Of a stretch of 43,770 bases of DNA, positions 40,059 to 43,770 are shown one piece after another (the first letter of the stretch is position 1; each line of letters starts with the position of its first letter). The position numbers and the translations under genes were made by a program. The stretch comes from a virus: the IMG/VR virus record IMGVR_UViG_3300042691_037438, positions 1-43,770 of that record; one strand, 5' to 3'. The notes under the pieces were generated by a model. The model searched no databases, was not told the DNA's origin, and saw only the letters and a list, made by a program, of their open reading frames with translations.

Positions 40059-40942
40059 AATTGTTGTAAAGTTTTCGTGAATTCAATAAATTTTGTTGTT
40101 AGATTACCACCGGCTGTTCTCATAGTGCCCCCACCCTCTGTTAATTTTTCAGCAATTAAATGCAGCGGTGCATCTGATTCTTTACTTTGGTGCATATATA
40201 CTGTCTTTTGTGTCATATTGACAATCATTACTATATCTACATCATAGACTGAAATAATATGTTCTGAAATTTCTGGAAAATGTGAATCTGCAAATGTAGC
40301 AACTACACTATAACGTTTTCCTTTAACTGGTATAATGCCTTTGAATATATCTAATTCAGATATTGTTTTAACAATTTTCTTTTTATGCAATTCAATATTA
40401 TTTTTTTGTTGATTATCAAATCCCACAAACCCCCTATCAAAGGTTTGTGCAAATCTTTCTACGCGATTACCGTTATGTGCTGACCAATACAATGCATTCA
40501 ATCCATATGAATCTGGTTCAATTTTACCTGCAACATAATTATCGATTAAACTAATTAATTTGATTTGATGTGGTGTTAATATTTTAACTAATTGATCTTT
40601 GAATAACCTGAATATAAGGCGCGTAGTAGAACTGGTTTCTGTTATAGCTGTTTTTGCATCTGTATATAAATGTTTTCTCTCAAAATGTGATTTATGTGTA
40701 TCTATAATTACACAATCAGGGCGGTCAGCAATATCTAGGCTTTTCGAAAGATCTATAGATGTAATATAAATCTTGTTGTATTTTGTTGCAGATGAATCTA
40801 ATAGCCATTGATGAAAATCATCTCTGAATTTTCTGGGAGTAGAATAATGGACTTCGAGATCTGTTTTCTTAAGCCATTTAAGCAAAAGGTAGCAACCCGC
40901 ACCATCTAAACCATAATTTGTCCATACGACTTCTCTACTCAT
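40052..40942 (-). CDS. DHH/DHHA1-family phosphoesterase-like protein
   Basis: A 296-aa protein with DHH superfamily landmarks: an N-terminal NYGLDGAGCYLLLKWLK (where members have D-x-DG), ITSIDLS (second motif), VIIDTHKSHFERK at the position of the family DHH motif (here Asp-Thr-His, not Asp-His-His), and the C-terminal DHHA1 glycine motif GGGTMRTAGGNL. Such enzymes (RecJ, NrnA) hydrolyse phosphodiester bonds of DNA or short RNA with Mn. The altered motif may weaken metal binding. It leads the operon that contains gp32 and gp45 and has a sigma70-type promoter 12 nt upstream (40954-40982). A role in degrading primers or nanoRNA is plausible, not shown. Confidence 0.78.
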   Translation of the reverse strand: MSREVVWTNYGLDGAGCYLLLKWLKKTDLEVHYSTPRKFRDDFHQWLLDSSATKYNKIYITSIDLSKSLDIADRPDCVIIDTHKSHFERKHLYTDAKTAITETSSTTRLIFRLFKDQLVKILTPHQIKLISLIDNYVAGKIEPDSYGLNALYWSAHNGNRVERFAQTFDRGFVGFDNQQKNNIELHKKKIVKTISELDIFKGIIPVKGKRYSVVATFADSHFPEISEHIISVYDVDIVMIVNMTQKTVYMHQSKESDAPLHLIAEKLTEGGGTMRTAGGNLTTKFIEFTKTLQQLW

Positions 40943-40953
40943 GAGTATGAGTA

Positions 40954-40982
40954 TATATAGTCAATATGGAATATTTTGTCAA
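40954..40982 (-). promoter_or_regulatory. Sigma70-type promoter for the DHH-gp32-gp45 operon
   Basis: TTGACA (40982-40977), exactly 17 nt, then TATATA (40959-40954). The -35 overlaps the helicase stop codon. The ATG is 11 nt after the -10, so the leader should be only about 4-5 nt. Confidence 0.72.
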
Positions 40983-42307
40983 CTATTTGATAATGACGCC
41001 AATAAATCTCGTGCAGATTCAGAAGACTCTACCATAGTTGCCAATTCTGCATCTTCTGTGAGTGTCAATGTCGAATAATCTATTTTAAATGCAGATGAAC
41101 CAAAGTTAGGCCCAAAGCGATTTTTCATCATAGCTATGCGCATAATACCCTGTTCTGCATCTTCTTCTAATTGATAGACTGATGCAATAAAATCACCTGT
41201 TGTTGCCAATCCGTAACTTTCAGATAATGATTGCATAGTTGGTTCTGCAACATCGTATCCGGATCTATTCAATTGTGTTGCTGTAATAAATGGACAATTA
41301 TATACGTATGATAATGCTCTAGTTTGTTCAGATAAATGTTTAACTTTTTCATATGAATTATTGCCATATGTAGTGTGCAATAAATTCAAATAATCTAAGA
41401 CAACAGCATCAACAAATATGCCTTTATTTCTTAACGTTTTAATAAAAGATGATAACTGATTCGGTGTGATAGTAGATGGAGGAAATTCTTTAATTAAAAT
41501 ACGACCCCGCGGATTTCTTTCTTTAATTTCCTCTAACGCATTTTGTAATGTTATTGATTCTTCTCTTAATGTTCGTACAGGTATTTTAGTAGCAGAAGAT
41601 GCAATACGTTTTGCATACATTATTTCCGACATCTCCAATGTAACTAATAAAACTGTCTTGCCTTGTTCTGCAATATTTTTTGCTATGTTGCCAAGAACAA
41701 TACTCTTACCAACATTTGCCTGACCAGCAAATATATATAACGCTCTGCCATTTTGCATGAACCCACCATTTAACTTTTCATCAACCCACTCCCATTTTGA
41801 AGGAATAACCGGTTCATCAGAATTCAATTCTTTGATGAGTTTTTCAGGATTATGATAAAGATCTAATCCTATATCTGTTGTCAAATTGATGTTGCAAGTC
41901 TTTTCGAATTGATCCAATACCCATGATGTATCAGCTTTACCTTGTTGTAATTTATCTGCCACATCAAGCATGGTTTTATATACAGCTCGTTCTTTTAAGT
42001 ACCGTTCTGTATTTTTGATTAATTCATCATGATTATAATTTTTATCTAAAGATTGAATCATCAACAACACATTCTTAAATGAATCTTTCAATTCATGTGT
42101 CGTGAGATAATTTTTTAATTCAGATAGATTCGGTAGACAGTCTCTTTTTTCAAAATATTCTTTAACTAATAAAAACATTGCTTTAATGTCTTTATCTTTA
42201 AAGTAGTCTGGGTCAGTACTGTCTACTACAGAAGAAAAATATTCTTCATCTGTAATCATTTTGAGACAAAATATTTTCTCAAAATGATCTAAATCAATTT
42301 TATCCAT
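40979..42307 (-). CDS. gp41: Replicative DNA helicase gp41 (DnaB-type)
   Basis: A 442-aa protein (T4 gp41 is 475). The N-terminal helical domain is followed by a RecA-like motor with Walker A GQANVGKS at 195-202, an acidic element in VTLEMSEIMYAKR, Walker B VVLDYLNLLHTTYG, and ATQLNRSGYD with an arginine-finger-like position further on (MKNRFGPNFGS). DnaB-family hexamers unwind DNA 5'-to-3' and recruit primase gp61, also present here. It is 36 nt upstream of the DHH gene and 8 nt downstream of the glycosyltransferase. Confidence 0.95.
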   Translation of the reverse strand: MDKIDLDHFEKIFCLKMITDEEYFSSVVDSTDPDYFKDKDIKAMFLLVKEYFEKRDCLPNLSELKNYLTTHELKDSFKNVLLMIQSLDKNYNHDELIKNTERYLKERAVYKTMLDVADKLQQGKADTSWVLDQFEKTCNINLTTDIGLDLYHNPEKLIKELNSDEPVIPSKWEWVDEKLNGGFMQNGRALYIFAGQANVGKSIVLGNIAKNIAEQGKTVLLVTLEMSEIMYAKRIASSATKIPVRTLREESITLQNALEEIKERNPRGRILIKEFPPSTITPNQLSSFIKTLRNKGIFVDAVVLDYLNLLHTTYGNNSYEKVKHLSEQTRALSYVYNCPFITATQLNRSGYDVAEPTMQSLSESYGLATTGDFIASVYQLEEDAEQGIMRIAMMKNRFGPNFGSSAFKIDYSTLTLTEDAELATMVESSESARDLLASLSNS

Positions 42308-42315
42308 GCTCTATA

Positions 42316-43011
42316 TTATTTGGTCTCGTTTCGTTTTACACCGTATTCTTTAATAAAATTTTCATTGCTAGCTTTCCATGTTGGGTTCTCTACTGAGAAT
42401 AACCCGGGGGAACGGTGAATAACATTAATAGGATAAACACCAATTTTTAATTTCTTTTTATTAGCATCAATAGATGATGAAATATCATAATGATGGAATG
42501 TATAATTTTCGTTGAAATTAAAATTGACTTCTTTCGCTTTGGGTTGATATACTGCGAATAATAGCCCATCAATGATTACTACTCTAGATGGTGATGGTCC
42601 AAAATTTGTAACCATCATTTGTTTTTCATTCACTGGGTGTGCCACAAAACCTCGATGATCTTTACGATCAGTCATAAGATGCCAAAGGTTGATGCCGCCA
42701 ATACGTGGATTTAGACCTCCTGCTAACCCAACAATATCATATTCTAAATTTTTTGCCTCATTTAGCTTTTGTAATAATCGTGCATCATCAATATATACAT
42801 CATCATGAACAAATACAATCCACTCATATTGGCTATATTTTGCGTCATTTAATATGGTGTTATATTGTTTTGACAAACCTTCTTTATTTTGATAAAAAAC
42901 TTCTAATTCAAAATCCTTATTTAAATTGCAGTCATGATATGATTTGTATATATCGGTATTTTGGAAAAGATGTTTATTCTTTTGTGTGCATGTAACGATT
43001 AAATTTTTCAT
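42316..43011 (-). CDS. Glycosyltransferase, GT-A-type (GT2-like)
   Basis: A 231-aa protein with an NTP-sugar-binding Rossmann-like start (MKNLIVTCTQKN), the acidic catalytic motif YEWIVFVHDDVYIDDARLLQ (D-D-x-Y, related to the DxD site), and GLAGGLNPRIGG. The C-terminal half has VVIIDGLLFAVYQP, then FNENYTFHHYDISSSIDANK and PINVIHRSPGLF, a layout I know from small GT2-like phage and bacterial proteins. It would move a sugar to DNA bases, proteins or lipids; which one cannot be told. Its start overlaps the amidotransferase stop (ATGA), so the two are coupled and may share a pathway. Confidence 0.75.
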   Translation of the reverse strand: MKNLIVTCTQKNKHLFQNTDIYKSYHDCNLNKDFELEVFYQNKEGLSKQYNTILNDAKYSQYEWIVFVHDDVYIDDARLLQKLNEAKNLEYDIVGLAGGLNPRIGGINLWHLMTDRKDHRGFVAHPVNEKQMMVTNFGPSPSRVVIIDGLLFAVYQPKAKEVNFNFNENYTFHHYDISSSIDANKKKLKIGVYPINVIHRSPGLFSVENPTWKASNENFIKEYGVKRNETK

Positions 43012-43694
43012 AATGTAAAAAAAGGTGATGTGTTTTTGAAATTGCCTACGATTTCTAATTTATTTGTTGCCTTATATAAGGTACCCTCTTCAAGCTCAAA
43101 CCAATTTTTTGATTGTATTGAACAAAAGTCTCCTTTTTCATTAGCAAAAAGAGTACTGCCTTGACGTGCTAAAAATATATTGCCTGTTTTTTCATTAAAA
43201 ATCCACAACCCAAATGTACCTTCAAGCAAGGAAAGTGATTCACAAATAATTTCTACTTCTGTTTTATCTGGTGTTTGTGTCTCTAATGCATGAAATAGGT
43301 GTGGTATATTACTTGAATCAACAGGATTTTTATTCCATGCACAATATTTTTTATTGATTTCTTTGTAGTTTGTCAAAACACCGTTGTGAGCAACTACCCA
43401 GTTATGTGCAACAAATGGGTGTGAGGTAGCTACATCATGTTCCCTTTGTGACGAAGTAGGTGCTTGACTATGTCCTAGATAGTGAGTGATATTTTTATTT
43501 TTACATGCGGGAAATCTTTGTTCTGGATTTAATTTATCCATGCTATTAGGATGTCCTTTAAGCCTTAAAATAAAAGCTGATCTTTTTTTATGTTCTAGAA
43601 AGACAAATGATGATGCAAATGAACCTCTATCTTTTGTTGCATCATGCAAAATATCAAACAGATTTCTATTTGTTGATCCATAGATTGCACACAT
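43008..43694 (-). CDS. Class II glutamine amidotransferase (stand-alone glutaminase domain)
   Basis: The protein has 228 residues from ATG 43694, which places the catalytic cysteine as residue 2 (Met-Cys-Ala-Ile-Tyr-Gly), free to be the N-terminal nucleophile after Met removal. Further class II landmarks: HYLGHSQAPTSS (substrate-binding threonine/serine loop), HPFVAHNWVVAHNGVLTNY (catalytic Asn-Gly), and IFLARQGSTLFANEKGDF. It releases ammonia from glutamine for a partner enzyme. No synthetase, SIS or transferase domain is attached, so the acceptor enzyme is separate. The ATG at 43745 in the same frame would leave the Cys internal and is rejected. Coupled to the glycosyltransferase, possibly in amino-sugar or nucleotide modification. 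Confidence 0.85.
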   Translation of the reverse strand: MCAIYGSTNRNLFDILHDATKDRGSFASSFVFLEHKKRSAFILRLKGHPNSMDKLNPEQRFPACKNKNITHYLGHSQAPTSSQREHDVATSHPFVAHNWVVAHNGVLTNYKEINKKYCAWNKNPVDSSNIPHLFHALETQTPDKTEVEIICESLSLLEGTFGLWIFNEKTGNIFLARQGSTLFANEKGDFCSIQSKNWFELEEGTLYKATNKLEIVGNFKNTSPFFTL

Positions 43695-43704
43695 AATATG
43701 TTTC

Positions 43705-43732
43705 ATATTACATATAAATTTTAATAAATCAA
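43705..43732 (-). promoter_or_regulatory. Possible sigma70-type promoter for the amidotransferase operon
   Basis: TTGATT (43732-43727), 16 nt, TAATAT (43710-43705), 10 nt before ATG 43694. Weaker matches; overlaps the rightward late box AATAAATA (43731-43738), the same layout as at 8956-8990. Confidence 0.4.
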
Positions 43733-43738
43733 TAAATA
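43731..43738 (+). promoter_or_regulatory. Late promoter box (AATAAATA) for the gene leaving the right edge
   Basis: AATAAATA, 5 nt before ATG 43744, identical in form to the box of the gp16 candidate. Confidence 0.6.
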
Positions 43739-43743
43739 TTTTC

Positions 43744-43770
43744 ATGTCTATTTTAAAATCACCGGGTTGG
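43744..43770 (+). CDS. Start of a late gene, cut by the window edge
   Basis: Only nine codons are visible: MSILKSPGW, then the window ends. The AATAAATA late box exactly 5 nt upstream and the 49-nt divergent spacer from the amidotransferase make this a likely real start. Nothing can be said on function. Confidence 0.6.

Noticed and set aside
43695-43745. Upstream start for the amidotransferase at 43745
   Set aside because: It would add 17 residues before the catalytic Cys, which must be at the mature N-terminus in class II enzymes, and would overlap the rightward promoter and start.
1-43770. tRNA genes, CRISPR arrays, group I introns, integrase or attachment sites
   Set aside because: No repeat-spacer pattern, cloverleaf or recombinase motif was found on reading; the only gene interruption is at protein level (intein).

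Overview
The window is a stretch of a T4-like myovirus (tailed phage with contractile tail) genome, AT-rich by eye and almost fully coding. The evidence is the linked set of T4-type genes: tail sheath gp18, tail tube gp19, tape measure, baseplate wedge gp25, gp6 and gp53, a hub module, large terminase gp17 and a candidate small terminase gp16, together with the replisome (clamp loader gp44, clamp gp45, ssDNA-binding gp32, helicase gp41, primase gp61). Late promoter boxes of the form (C/T)ATAAATA support this, with C usual at the first base, close to the NATAAATA reported for marine T4-like phages. The host cannot be read from the sequence. I saw no tRNA, rRNA, CRISPR array or insertion sequence.

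Layout. 1-7006 (-): end of the wedge module (gp25, gp6, a 1098-aa PKD/propeller protein in the gp7 position, and a structural gene running off the left edge). 7038-7601 (+): an unknown late gene. 7598-8949 (-): clamp loader gp44 and dUTPase behind a sigma70-type promoter. 8996-9538 (+): candidate gp16. 9460-26805 (-): terminase, tail and hub operon, read as TerL, a ligase-like protein, a tube-like protein, sheath, tube, a second tube-like protein, two hub proteins, tape measure, a gp48-like protein, gp53, a gp27-like hub and an M15 peptidase. 26824-29079 (+): late structural or neck genes. 29076-32405 (-): large fibre-like protein. 32452-33045 (+): lectin-like beta protein. 33042-34461 (-) and 34496-34936 (+): small late genes. 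34933-43694 (-): primase, small genes, clamp, SSB, a DHH-family protein, helicase, a glycosyltransferase and a class II glutamine amidotransferase. A (+) late gene starts at 43744 and leaves the window.

The most unusual locus is the large terminase (23825-26805). The gene is fractured into three overlapping ORFs in three frames: an N-terminal ATPase half ending in 34 residues of intein, a free-standing PD-(D/E)XK/NUMOD3-type homing endonuclease, and a C-terminal half starting with 108 residues of intein followed by the rest of the terminase. Splicing residues are intact (Cys1, a SEDH block-B motif, terminal His-Asn, then +1 Cys). Protein trans-splicing would rebuild a 555-aa terminase, with the join five residues after the Walker B Asp-Glu. 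The early split point resembles the known atypically split TerL inteins (AceL-TerL type).

A second pattern is promoter geometry. Many late boxes lie exactly 5 nt before a start codon, which by T4 rules (box at -13 to -6) puts +1 on the first base of the start codon, implying leaderless late mRNAs; the sigma70-type promoter of dUTPase has the same geometry. Four of the five convergent gene pairs overlap by exactly 4 nt through shared TTAA or CTAA stops. The tape-measure start codon sits in a perfect 10-bp hairpin that also contains its likely promoter box.
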